Source of the DNA: ZLKRG08 sp046091905
Lineage (GTDB): Bacteria > Actinomycetota > Actinomycetes > Nanopelagicales > Nanopelagicaceae
Direction of reading: 5' to 3'
Length of the DNA stretch: 8,108 nucleotides
Assembly: GCA_046091905.1 (NCBI GenBank)
Contig: JBJTCN010000026.1
Span: 1-8,108 of the forward strand
The notes under the pieces were generated by a model. The model was not told the origin of the DNA. It saw only the letters and a list, made by a program, of their open reading frames with translations, and ran no database searches. Shown here piece after piece: positions 1 to 5,501 of the stretch; within the stretch, counting starts at the first letter, position 1; every line of letters begins with the position of its first letter. The position numbers and the translations under genes were made by a program.

Positions 1-872
1 CTTCATTATTAATGATTTCTTCAGGCGCTTTATTTGCGGTTAATAAGACTAGCGCCAAGAATTGGAAATCATTAATTATATTTTCAATAGGCTTATCTTT
101 TGCCTCATTTCTTCAACCCAGATACTTAGCAACTGCGGTAATTTTGCTTGTAATTTGGTTGATAAAAGAATTTGGAATCAATAATTCTAAGAAATATTTT
201 GCGGTTGCAATTGCTATTCTCATGCTTTCACCACTTGCCTTAGGTTTTCGAAATAGCCAGGCAACAGGGAAATTTTTTGTATCTAATAATTTGGGCGTGA
301 CGATGAATGTTGGCGCTGGCCCAAAATCATCAGGGGGATATACAAATAAAGCAACTGGTGTTGATTGTCCACCTGATGTTAAAACGGATAACCAGAGAGT
401 AATTTGTGTACTTAAATGGTATGTAACGAACCCTTTGCAAACTGCACGTTTGAGTTATAACAAGACTCTGTACTTCTTCTCACCTTGGTCTGGCCCATTA
501 GCAAATGGAACCATGGCTAGAAATCCTTGGTTGAAGATCAATCCAGTTAAGCAAACTGCAAAAACACAAGATGGTTTCAAAATGGTGTATGGCGGATTTG
601 GTAAGGCGATCAGTTGGCTATGGTTCTTAGCCTCATTCGCGCTTATGATTTGGGGCTTTATCTGGTTCTGGAAATCTGGTTCAGAATTACACCAAATTGG
701 GCTATTGGCAGGCGTGCCGGTGGCTATTTCATGGTTGGTGGCTCTGGGGACCATCGGCGACCATAGGTTCCGAATCCCGACAATGGCCTTTATCTTTATC
801 CTTCAGCTTGCCGGGCTTCGCGGGCTATCTAGAAAGCCCTTGATTTTGAAGCCTGCTGACAAGAAGCGATAA
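1..872 (+). CDS. GT-C fold membrane glycosyltransferase (PMT/ArnT-like), C-terminal part; 5' end outside window
   Basis: The frame is open to the left edge (codons TCA TTA TTA precede the first ATG at 12), so this is very probably the C-terminal part of a longer protein. Numbered from that ATG, hydrophobic spans lie at about 21-51, 62-79, 199-219, 229-247 and 257-273, so it is a polytopic membrane protein. Two patterns recall lipid-linked-sugar (polyprenyl-phosphate sugar) glycosyltransferases of the ArnT/PMT type. One is an RN..ATGKFFVSNNLG segment at about 80-95 followed by a Gly-rich MNVGAG loop. The other is GDHRFRIP at 249-256, just before the last membrane span, where the family usually has G..RFR.P. 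The catalytic N-terminal Asp loop is outside the window, so donor and acceptor cannot be named. It probably glycosylates a cell-envelope component. It ends in a basic tail with TAA at 870-872. O-antigen-ligase-like proteins are a less likely alternative. Confidence 0.7.
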   Translation, partial: SLLMISSGALFAVNKTSAKNWKSLIIFSIGLSFASFLQPRYLATAVILLVIWLIKEFGINNSKKYFAVAIAILMLSPLALGFRNSQATGKFFVSNNLGVTMNVGAGPKSSGGYTNKATGVDCPPDVKTDNQRVICVLKWYVTNPLQTARLSYNKTLYFFSPWSGPLANGTMARNPWLKINPVKQTAKTQDGFKMVYGGFGKAISWLWFLASFALMIWGFIWFWKSGSELHQIGLLAGVPVAISWLVALGTIGDHRFRIPTMAFIFILQLAGLRGLSRKPLILKPADKKR

Positions 873-899
873 CCTAACCGCCTGATTAGATAAAACGTT

Positions 900-905
900 A
901 AGGGG
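900..905 (+). promoter_or_regulatory. Shine-Dalgarno of the DUF3073 gene
   Basis: AAGGGG lies eight bases before the ATG at 914. It fixes the start of this short gene. Confidence 0.6.
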
Positions 906-913
906 CTGATGAC

Positions 914-1090
914 ATGGGCCGTGGCCGTGCAAAAGCAAAGCAGACGAAAGTTGCTCGTGACCTCAAATACGATTCACACGAAATTGATTTAAAGAAACTC
1001 GCCGACGAATTACATGGCGAAGGTGAACGCAATTCATCATTTGATGATGATGATCCATTTGCTGAGGGCAATTACATCAGTCGGTCCTAA
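914..1090 (+). CDS. DUF3073 family small conserved actinobacterial protein
   Basis: This 58-residue protein begins MGRGRAKAKQTKVARDLKY, which is the hallmark of DUF3073 in actinobacteria. The N-terminal 20 residues are strongly basic (Arg/Lys). The C-terminal half is acidic, with DDDD at 44-47 followed by PF. That charge split suggests a nucleic-acid or ribosome contact, but no function is established for the family as far as I know. An AAGGGG ribosome site lies eight bases upstream of the ATG. The stop TAA is at 1088-1090 and the next gene starts 18 bases later on the same strand. From memory, DUF3073 genes sit close to bldC in other actinobacteria, which fits the order here. The family call is firm; any role is unknown. 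Confidence 0.9.
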   Translation: MGRGRAKAKQTKVARDLKYDSHEIDLKKLADELHGEGERNSSFDDDDPFAEGNYISRS

Positions 1091-1108
1091 TTAGCTTTCC
1101 CCCTAAAA

Positions 1109-1915
1109 ATGCGCCCTACTCCTTATGTAGCATCGCTACGAATTTACGAACCACTCTCTGCCTTTGAAGCAGCTGACCGTTTGCGTTGGGATGCAATAGA
1201 TCTATTTGATTCTCGAAATGCAGAGCAACGCGATGCGTTGCAACGAGTAGCAGCAAATCATCTACCAAATTCCAGACCCGATGGTGCACACATTTTAGAT
1301 TTAGATGGAATTCGTTATGTCTGTCCATGGTCAACTTCGGTGCGCACTTGGGCATCTCTTACTGATTTAAAATCAAATATGCCTTCAACGGTAGTGCCGT
1401 ATTTCGTGTCAAATTCTTTTGAAGAGGCGCTAGAAGCCAGCATCGATTTCACAACTAGCAAAGTCCCGCACATTATTTCGCAGACTTGGATTATTCCGCC
1501 GCGCTGGTTTGCGCTCTTTGAAACTCACGAACGAAATCGCGGCCACGATAAAGATGGCGCCTATGTAATTGCGCGCACCGAAATTGCTCGCGCTATTGGC
1601 CGCGCCAAAACCACTCATAGCGCAGTGAAATCTGCATTTGGCGAAGGTCCAGTCGAACAAGAGCTACTAGATTTAATCGATTGGCTAGAGATGTTTCATC
1701 CAAAATCTATCGTCGAATTAGATTACGGTGGGTTGGCAGATTACTTAGAACTCGCGCTCGCCGAAGAGGGTGGGCTAGAGGCCGATACCTCGATTGAAGA
1801 TATTCAATCTTCGATCGCTGGACTTGCAGTTGGCGATGGCGCGTTAGCTGGCCGCGGCTATGAAAGTCTGGTCACAAGATGGCGAAAAGTCGCCGCTTTT
1901 GAGAGTTCTAGCTAA
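1109..1915 (+). CDS. Conserved actinobacterial protein of unknown function, bldC-adjacent family
   Basis: A 268-residue soluble protein with no signal peptide and no membrane span. I recognise it as the conserved hypothetical protein that sits beside bldC in Streptomyces and relatives (possibly the family called DUF8083; that name is a recollection, not a match). Segments that seem conserved are MRPTPYVASLRIYEPLSAF at the start, GIRYVCPWSTSVRTW at about 68-82, a Trp-rich PPRWFALFE segment near 130-138, FHPKSIVELDYGG near 196-208, and a final IAGLAVGDGALAGRGYESL stretch. No catalytic motif is visible. The ATG at 1109 lacks a good Shine-Dalgarno and is only 18 bases after the DUF3073 stop, so the two may be co-transcribed. 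Conserved position suggests a link to BldC or a housekeeping role, but this is inference. Confidence 0.8.
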   Translation: MRPTPYVASLRIYEPLSAFEAADRLRWDAIDLFDSRNAEQRDALQRVAANHLPNSRPDGAHILDLDGIRYVCPWSTSVRTWASLTDLKSNMPSTVVPYFVSNSFEEALEASIDFTTSKVPHIISQTWIIPPRWFALFETHERNRGHDKDGAYVIARTEIARAIGRAKTTHSAVKSAFGEGPVEQELLDLIDWLEMFHPKSIVELDYGGLADYLELALAEEGGLEADTSIEDIQSSIAGLAVGDGALAGRGYESLVTRWRKVAAFESSS

Positions 1916-1923
1916 AAAACTAT

Positions 1924-1945
1924 TGCCAAACACTATTTATTGGCA
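1924..1945. repeat. Inverted repeat TGCCAA-N10-TTGGCA upstream of bldC
   Basis: TGCCAA at 1924-1929 and TTGGCA at 1940-1945 are perfect 6-base inverted arms with an A/T-rich 10-base spacer. They lie between the stop of the preceding gene and bldC, about 58 bases before the bldC ATG. No T-run follows, so it is not an obvious terminator. It could be an operator for a dimeric regulator. Short palindromes like this also arise by chance. Confidence 0.3.
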
Positions 1946-1991
1946 TTAACTGCACTCCTACGCAATTTACGCATATCGGACAAACTTCGAT

Positions 1992-1997
1992 AGGAGG
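1992..1997 (+). promoter_or_regulatory. Consensus Shine-Dalgarno of bldC
   Basis: A perfect AGGAGG ends five bases before the ATG at 2003. It is the strongest ribosome site in the window, it decides the bldC start, and it implies efficient translation of a small regulator. Confidence 0.8.
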
Positions 1998-2002
1998 CAA
2001 CA

Positions 2003-2197
2003 ATGAACGGATACACATCCGAAGTGCTGCTGACTCCATCTGAAGTTGCCGCGCTATTTCGCGTAGATCCAAAGACTGTTACCCGTTGGGCCAAAGCTGG
2101 AAAGTTAACTTCAATTCGCACTCTTGGTGGACATCGTCGCTATCGCGAATCAGAGGTAAAAGCGCTTTTGGAAACTCACTTAAAGGGTCAGCTGTAA
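2003..2197 (+). CDS. bldC: BldC-like MerR-type transcriptional regulator
   Basis: A 64-residue protein almost identical, from about residue 9 to 52, to Streptomyces BldC as I remember it (LLTPSEVAALFRVDPKTVTRWAKAGKLTSIRTLGGHRRYRE). It is a single MerR-like winged helix-turn-helix: the recognition helix covers VDPKTVTRWAKAGKL (about 21-35) and the wing is RTLGGHRRYRE (about 39-49). It has no effector domain. In Streptomyces, BldC binds direct repeats as head-to-tail oligomers and controls the timing of development. Freshwater plankton actinobacteria are not known to sporulate, so the ancestral role here is probably general growth-phase control, which is inference. The start is set by a perfect AGGAGG five bases upstream. 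It follows the unknown-function gene that commonly accompanies bldC. The family call is very secure. Confidence 0.95.
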   Translation: MNGYTSEVLLTPSEVAALFRVDPKTVTRWAKAGKLTSIRTLGGHRRYRESEVKALLETHLKGQL

Positions 2198-2198
2198 T

Positions 2199-2226
2199 TT
2201 GCAATATCAATTTCGTCTCATAATTT
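2199..2226 (+). promoter_or_regulatory. Weak promoter candidate for the DUF5302-like/DUF167 pair
   Basis: TTGCAA (2199-2204) and TAATTT (2221-2226) are separated by 16 bases in the 73-base gap after bldC. Both hexamers match the sigma-70-type consensus only partly. The gap has no visible terminator, so read-through from bldC is also possible. Confidence 0.25.
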
Positions 2227-2270
2227 AATCTTCTGTCACGCACGGATTAATTGCAGAGTAGGATATTCAC

Positions 2271-2459
2271 ATGGCTGATAACAACGATGCAAAAGCGAAG
2301 ATGCTTGCCGCCCTTGAAGCAAAGAAGGCAAAACAGGGCGGACATAAAGGCAATCAAGGCGTATCTGGTGGATCAAAAGTTCAAGGTGGTCAGCGTTCAG
2401 GTGGTGCACCTCAGGTACAACGCAAAGCTGGACCATCTGGTTCTGGCGCAGCAGGTTAA
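2271..2459 (+). CDS. Small Gly/Lys-rich protein, DUF5302-like
   Basis: A 62-residue protein. Residues 1-21 form a short charged helix (ADNNDAKAKMLAALEAKKAKQ). The rest is Gly/Ser/Gln-rich and likely disordered, ending RKAGPSGSGAAG. The arrangement of an AALEAKKA helix, a Gly-rich linker with SKV, and a late RRK/RKAG element resembles the actinobacterial DUF5302 family, whose role is unknown to me. The C-terminal extension after RKAG departs from that pattern. The ATG at 2271 has a TAGGA-like ribosome site about seven bases upstream. Its stop TAA (2457-2459) directly touches the TTG start of the DUF167 gene, so the two are probably translationally coupled. Low complexity makes the family assignment tentative, but the good start context and tight coupling support a real gene. 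Confidence 0.6.
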   Translation: MADNNDAKAKMLAALEAKKAKQGGHKGNQGVSGGSKVQGGQRSGGAPQVQRKAGPSGSGAAG

Positions 2460-2702
2460 TTGCTAATTGAGATTCGCGTTCGTGCGAACGCAAAACAAAA
2501 TAAAGTCGGCGGCGAAATTGCAGGCCGACTTATTGTTTTTGTACAAGCTCCGGCAATTGATGGAAAAGCTAATGAGGCAGTTGCAAAAGTTTTAGCAGAA
2601 CATTTTCAAGCAAGAGTAAGAGATATCAAAATAATTCGCGGTGAAACTAATCGTGACAAAACAGTTGAAGTGGCTGGGGCCGGGATCGAACCGGCGACCT
2701 AA
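2460..2702 (+). CDS. DUF167/YggU family protein, 3' end overlapping antisense tRNA-Phe
   Basis: An 80-residue protein with the DUF167 (YggU) signature: IRVRANAKQNKVGGE at 5-19, GRLIVFVQAPAIDGKANEAV at 22-41, and the closing RGETNRDKTVEV at 60-71. The family forms a small alpha/beta fold; its biochemical role is not settled. The start is an unusual TTG immediately after the stop of the upstream gene, with only a weak AGG before it, which fits translational coupling. The domain is complete by about residue 71. The last nine residues (AGAGIEPAT) are encoded by the complement of the tRNA-Phe 3' half (2671-2702), and the tRNA gene supplies the stop codon. This gene and the tRNA cluster are therefore convergent and overlap by about 32 bases. 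Confidence 0.85.
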   Translation: MLIEIRVRANAKQNKVGGEIAGRLIVFVQAPAIDGKANEAVAKVLAEHFQARVRDIKIIRGETNRDKTVEVAGAGIEPAT

Positions 2703-2744
2703 CGATTTTCAGTCGTTCGCTCGTACCAACTGAGCTACCCAGCC
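2671..2744 (-). tRNA. tRNA-Phe(GAA)
   Basis: Read on the minus strand, the acceptor GGCTGGG (from 2744) pairs with CCCAGCC and the discriminator is A at 2671. The D-loop has GTTGGTA, the anticodon loop is CTGAAAA with anticodon GAA, and the T-arm has the usual GGTTCGATCCC form. CCA is not encoded, since the following bases are CTT. It is last in the Glu-Asp-Phe cluster and its 3' half is antisense to the end of the DUF167 gene. Confidence 0.95.
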
Positions 2745-2786
2745 ATCTAGCTCTTAAAGTTTTTATGCAAAACTAAAAAAACTAAG

Positions 2787-2860
2787 CGACCCAGACGGGA
2801 CTTGAACCCGCGACCTCCGCCGTGACAGGGCGGCGCGCTAACCAACTGCGCTACTGGGCC
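2787..2860 (-). tRNA. tRNA-Asp(GTC)
   Basis: On the minus strand, GGCCCAG pairs with CTGGGTC (one G-U pair) and the discriminator is G at 2787. The anticodon stem CCGCC/GGCGG encloses CTGTCAC, giving anticodon GTC. The G discriminator is the usual aspartate identity base. CCA is not encoded. It lies 42 bases before tRNA-Phe and 106 bases after tRNA-Glu in transcription order. Confidence 0.95.
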
Positions 2861-2878
2861 TTCCAAGGCAATAACAAC

Positions 2879-2894
2879 TGCGAACTAAATCGCA
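2879..2894. repeat. Short hairpin TGCGA-N6-TCGCA in the tRNA-Glu/Asp spacer
   Basis: Perfect 5-base arms (2879-2883 and 2890-2894) around a 6-base loop, in the leader of tRNA-Asp. It could be a processing hairpin in the polycistronic precursor. It is short enough to be chance. Confidence 0.25.
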
Positions 2895-2912
2895 ATCTAT
2901 TCATCCCCCACT

Positions 2913-2937
2913 ACTTTTAGAGTAAAACTCCTAAAGT
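2913..2937. repeat. Imperfect hairpin in the tRNA-Glu trailer
   Basis: The 11-base arms at 2913-2923 and 2927-2937 pair at nine positions, with a two-base internal mismatch and an AAA loop. In the minus-strand transcript it lies about 30 bases after tRNA-Glu. No T-run follows, so it looks more like a precursor-processing or pausing hairpin than an intrinsic terminator. Confidence 0.35.
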
Positions 2938-2966
2938 GATAGGCAATCGATATTGCTACTGCTTCG

Positions 2967-3039
2967 TGCCCCCAACGGGATTCGAACCCGTGTTACCGCC
3001 GTGAAAGGGCGATGTCCTAGGCCCCTAGACGATGGGGAC
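2967..3039 (-). tRNA. tRNA-Glu(TTC)
   Basis: On the minus strand, GTCCCCA pairs with TGGGGGC and the discriminator is A at 2967. The anticodon loop CTTTCAC gives anticodon TTC. The D-arm GTCTAGGGGCCTAGGAC is typical of glutamate tRNA. CCA is not encoded. It is the first gene of the Glu-Asp-Phe cluster, 47 bases after the helicase stop, with its own promoter candidate in that gap. Charged tRNA-Glu also feeds tetrapyrrole synthesis in most actinobacteria (family knowledge). Confidence 0.95.
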
Positions 3040-3051
3040 GACAGCTTGCGA

Positions 3052-3080
3052 ATCTTACTAGCGATTAAGCGAGAGGCCAA
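3052..3080 (-). promoter_or_regulatory. Promoter candidate for the tRNA-Glu-Asp-Phe cluster
   Basis: On the minus strand, TTGGCC (3075-3080) is separated by exactly 17 bases from TAAGAT (3052-3057). Each matches four of six sigma-70-type consensus bases. A transcript starting about seven bases after the -10 would have a short leader before tRNA-Glu at 3039. It fits the 47-base gap after the helicase gene, so the tRNAs need not depend on read-through. Confidence 0.5.
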
Positions 3081-3086
3081 AACGTA

Positions 3087-4676
3087 TTATCTGGCAGAAC
3101 GTGAGCGCGATTTAGGCTTACTTTTTCCGCCCTTTTGCTTTCGTTTTTCAGATCTTGTCTGAACTACGCGACCTTCTGGTTGTAGATGTGCACGTCGCGC
3201 AATTCGATTTGGACCAGCGCTTGATTTCTCAATTCGTTTCTCAGTTGGTTTTTCAACAGCGACTCGCTTTTCAATTCGCTTATCAAATTTCTTTGTTGCG
3301 CGATCTTTACGTCGTAAATCATCGCGATGTGGTTTTGGTTTCTCTTCGCGTCGCTTAGGCGCACTCTTCTCACGAGCGGGTTTTTCTCGGCGCTCACGAT
3401 TTGGACGTTCGCGATTATTTCGCTCTCGGCCAGGTTTAGTACGCTCTCGTTTTGGCGCTGCTTCTTCTTGCACCGGAACACCACTAGGTTCTACCGCACC
3501 AGTAATTCGCATTAGCTCTGGATGCAAATTGTTATCACGAGACTCAATTCGAGTCTCAGTCATTTTTACGCCAGCTTCTTTACCTAAATTATGTACACGC
3601 TTTCGATTGCCGCTTGAGGCAAGCGAAACCACAGTGCCCTTTGCGCCAGCACGTGCAGTACGTCCCGCACGGTGTAAATAATCTTTATGAGTCTCTGGCG
3701 GATCAACATGAACTACCAACGAAACATCATCCACGTGAATGCCACGGGCCGCCACATCTGTGGCAATTAACGCTCGTTTTTTACCAATTTTGAAGGCATC
3801 CAAAACACGCATACGTTGCTTTTGGGTACGACCACCATGAAGCACACCGGCATCCACGCCTTGCTTCTTTAATTTTTCGGTTAAACGATCTGCGCCATGC
3901 TTGGTGCGCACGAAGAAAATAGTGCGACCTTCACGCGAAGCAATCTGTGCGATCACATCATCTTTTACATGCGAATCCACCACCAATACGTGGTGATCCA
4001 TATCTGCTTCAAGCTGCTCAGTAACCGCCAATGAATGGGTAACTGGGTCCTTCATAAACTTCTTCACTAATTTATCTACATCGCGATCCAGCGTGGCGCT
4101 AAATAACAAGCGCTGCCCATTCTGCGGAGTCAAAGCTAAAACTTCAGTTACTACCGGCAAGAAACCCATATCTGCCATTTGATCTGCTTCATCAAGGACC
4201 ACAATTTCTGTTGCCGATAAATCAATGGTGCCTTTCTTTAAATGATCCTGCAGACGACCCGGCGTAGCCACCACAATCTGCACGCCTTTTCGTAACGCTT
4301 GTAATTGCGGTGGATATGGCATACCGCCAGCTAAAACTGTCGAACGCAAACCAACTTCATCTGCATAAATTGTCAGCACATCATTAATCTGCATCGCTAA
4401 TTCACGAGTCGGCGCCAAGATCAACGCATAAGGTGCACCAGGCATTGGTTTTTCAAAGGCTAATCGAGTCAACACCGTTAACCCAAACGCTAAAGTCTTT
4501 CCAGAACCAGTCTGGCCACGGCCTAAAACATCGCGTCCATTAATGGCCTCTGGCAAAGTAGCTACTTGAATTGGAAAAGGAAATTCGATGCCTTCGTTAG
4601 ATAAGGCTTCAACTAGATTTTTATGAACACCTAATTTTGAAAATGAGGTTACGGAATTTGATTTACTACTTGGCAT
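3087..4676 (-). CDS. DEAD-box ATP-dependent RNA helicase (RhlE-like) with long basic C-terminal tail
   Basis: This 529-residue protein has every DEAD-box motif: Q motif FPFPIQ at 32-37, Walker A GQTGSGKT at 54-61, PTREL at 89-93, GG at 117-118, TPGR at 138-141, DEAD at 162-165, SAT at 193-195, ATDVAARG at 305-312 and HRAGRTAR at 335-342. It should unwind short RNA duplexes using ATP, in ribosome assembly, mRNA turnover or cold adaptation. The core ends near residue 390. About 130 residues of Arg/Lys/Glu-rich low-complexity tail follow, ending in SRSRSAR, and probably act as an RNA-binding anchor. The subfamily (RhlE versus DeaD/CsdA) is uncertain; I see no DbpA-type domain, which argues against DeaD. 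The ATG at 4676 has only a weak ribosome site. The gene follows the SIMPL gene by 94 bases on the same strand and is followed by the tRNA cluster. Confidence 0.93.
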   Translation of the reverse strand: MPSSKSNSVTSFSKLGVHKNLVEALSNEGIEFPFPIQVATLPEAINGRDVLGRGQTGSGKTLAFGLTVLTRLAFEKPMPGAPYALILAPTRELAMQINDVLTIYADEVGLRSTVLAGGMPYPPQLQALRKGVQIVVATPGRLQDHLKKGTIDLSATEIVVLDEADQMADMGFLPVVTEVLALTPQNGQRLLFSATLDRDVDKLVKKFMKDPVTHSLAVTEQLEADMDHHVLVVDSHVKDDVIAQIASREGRTIFFVRTKHGADRLTEKLKKQGVDAGVLHGGRTQKQRMRVLDAFKIGKKRALIATDVAARGIHVDDVSLVVHVDPPETHKDYLHRAGRTARAGAKGTVVSLASSGNRKRVHNLGKEAGVKMTETRIESRDNNLHPELMRITGAVEPSGVPVQEEAAPKRERTKPGRERNNRERPNRERREKPAREKSAPKRREEKPKPHRDDLRRKDRATKKFDKRIEKRVAVEKPTEKRIEKSSAGPNRIARRAHLQPEGRVVQTRSEKRKQKGGKSKPKSRSRSAR

Positions 4677-4691
4677 TACTTAACTCGCTTT

Positions 4692-4719
4692 AAACTACTG
4701 TCAGCGAGGTATTCGCCAA
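4692..4719 (-). promoter_or_regulatory. Weak promoter candidate for the helicase gene
   Basis: On the minus strand, TTGGCG (4714-4719) and TAGTTT (4692-4697) are 16 bases apart in the 94-base gap between the SIMPL gene and the helicase. Transcription would start roughly ten bases before the ATG at 4676, giving a very short leader. The same gap holds a GCTT-GAAA-AAGC mini-hairpin but no T-run, so I see no intrinsic terminator for the SIMPL gene. Confidence 0.3.
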
Positions 4720-4770
4720 TATCCCTGGGCTTTTTCAAGCTCCAATCGGGGAGTGGGTTAATTGTACCCT

Positions 4771-5472
4771 TTAATTCAACGCCCATTGAACAGTAATTGT
4801 CACCGATACATCTTGGGTACCAAGATCAATTACCGTTGCAGAATCCGCCATTGCTTTAGAAACTCCATAAATTGGTGGGTTATATGAAGCTGCGCCTTCA
4901 GTAATGAAATTTACCTTGCCCAATTTCACGCCCATCAATTTTGCATATGAAGCAACTTTGGCTTTGGCATTCTTTACCGCCGCTGCACGCGCAGCTTCAG
5001 TTGCCTTGCTGCTATCTAATACAAATGGTGAAACACCTTGTAGCTGCAAATAATCTCCACCCGCTGCCGCAATTGCATCTACTACTGCACCAGCATTTGC
5101 CGCATTTCTAACTACCACCGTAAATGATTGAGTAGCGCGATATCCAACTTGTACTGAACCTTTATCTTGGGTGTAGTTATATTCTGGATAAACCGTCAAA
5201 GAAGTTGTTGCTAAATCTTTTGAAGAAACCTTGTTTGCCGCAATCGCTTTTCGCACTGCGCTACTTGCCGCATTGGCCTTTGCTAAAGCCGCCGCATTAC
5301 TGCCAGCAACTACAGTTACTTGACCCATGATCTTCACTGCATCTGGTACTACTTTTACGGTGCCCTCTGCATTAACAGTGATGTATCTGGCCGCAGCTTG
5401 CGCTGATTGCGCCATCGGAACTGCCACCAAAGTTAATAACGCAACGCTTGCAATTAATGAACGAAGTTTCAT
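4771..5472 (-). CDS. Secreted SIMPL-domain (DUF541) protein
   Basis: This 233-residue protein has a classic signal peptide: MKLR, a hydrophobic core at about 6-18, and AQSAQA just before a likely cleavage near residue 26. It has no lipobox Cys, so it is expected to be exported rather than lipid-anchored. The mature part has SIMPL/DUF541 features: RYITVNAEGTVKVVPDAVKI at 29-48, an Ala-rich helix with VRKAI, then LATTSLTVYPEYNYT and GYRATQSFTVVVRNA, and a second Ala-rich helix containing AKAKVASYAKLMGVKLGKV. It closes with the strand VSVTITVQWAL. E. coli YggE and mouse SIMPL share this fold; the biochemical function is unclear, with a link to oxidative stress reported for YggE. It diverges from sua5 with 29 bases between start codons, and a TAAACT -10-like hexamer seven bases before the ATG suggests a leaderless mRNA. 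Confidence 0.88.
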   Translation of the reverse strand: MKLRSLIASVALLTLVAVPMAQSAQAAARYITVNAEGTVKVVPDAVKIMGQVTVVAGSNAAALAKANAASSAVRKAIAANKVSSKDLATTSLTVYPEYNYTQDKGSVQVGYRATQSFTVVVRNAANAGAVVDAIAAAGGDYLQLQGVSPFVLDSSKATEAARAAAVKNAKAKVASYAKLMGVKLGKVNFITEGAASYNPPIYGVSKAMADSATVIDLGTQDVSVTITVQWALN

Positions 5473-5501
5473 AGCGATTAGTTTACCTTTACTCTTTACC
5501 T
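5473..5501. promoter_or_regulatory. 29-base divergent promoter region between the SIMPL gene and sua5
   Basis: The two start codons face away from each other across 29 bases. On the minus strand, TAAACT ends seven bases before the SIMPL ATG. On the plus strand, TACTCT (5490-5495) ends six bases before the sua5 ATG. Neither gene has a convincing Shine-Dalgarno. This geometry fits two leaderless transcripts whose -35 regions (TGGCCA, 18 bases upstream, for the minus strand) lie inside the opposite coding sequence. Confidence 0.45.

Noticed and set aside
2251..2466. Second overlapping plus-strand frame at the DUF5302-like gene
   Set aside because: It overlaps the better-supported frame starting at 2271, which has a ribosome site, family-like composition and a stop that abuts the DUF167 start.
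2671..3039. tRNA cluster as an integration site for a mobile element
   Set aside because: No integrase, no direct repeat of a tRNA 3' end and no foreign genes were seen nearby.
2953..3162. Plus-strand open frame of 69 codons across the tRNA-Glu region
   Set aside because: It is the complement of tRNA-Glu and the helicase 3' end. The peptide NGIRTRVTAVKGRCPRPLDD is the familiar artefact of translating antisense tRNA.
3164..3484. Minus-strand 106-codon frame inside the helicase
   Set aside because: It is a shifted frame of the Arg/Lys-rich helicase tail, opened by biased codon use. It has no ribosome site or recognisable domain.
4742..4769. GGGT/ACCC hairpin after the SIMPL gene as a terminator
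   Set aside because: Only four pairs, and no T-run follows in the transcribed direction.
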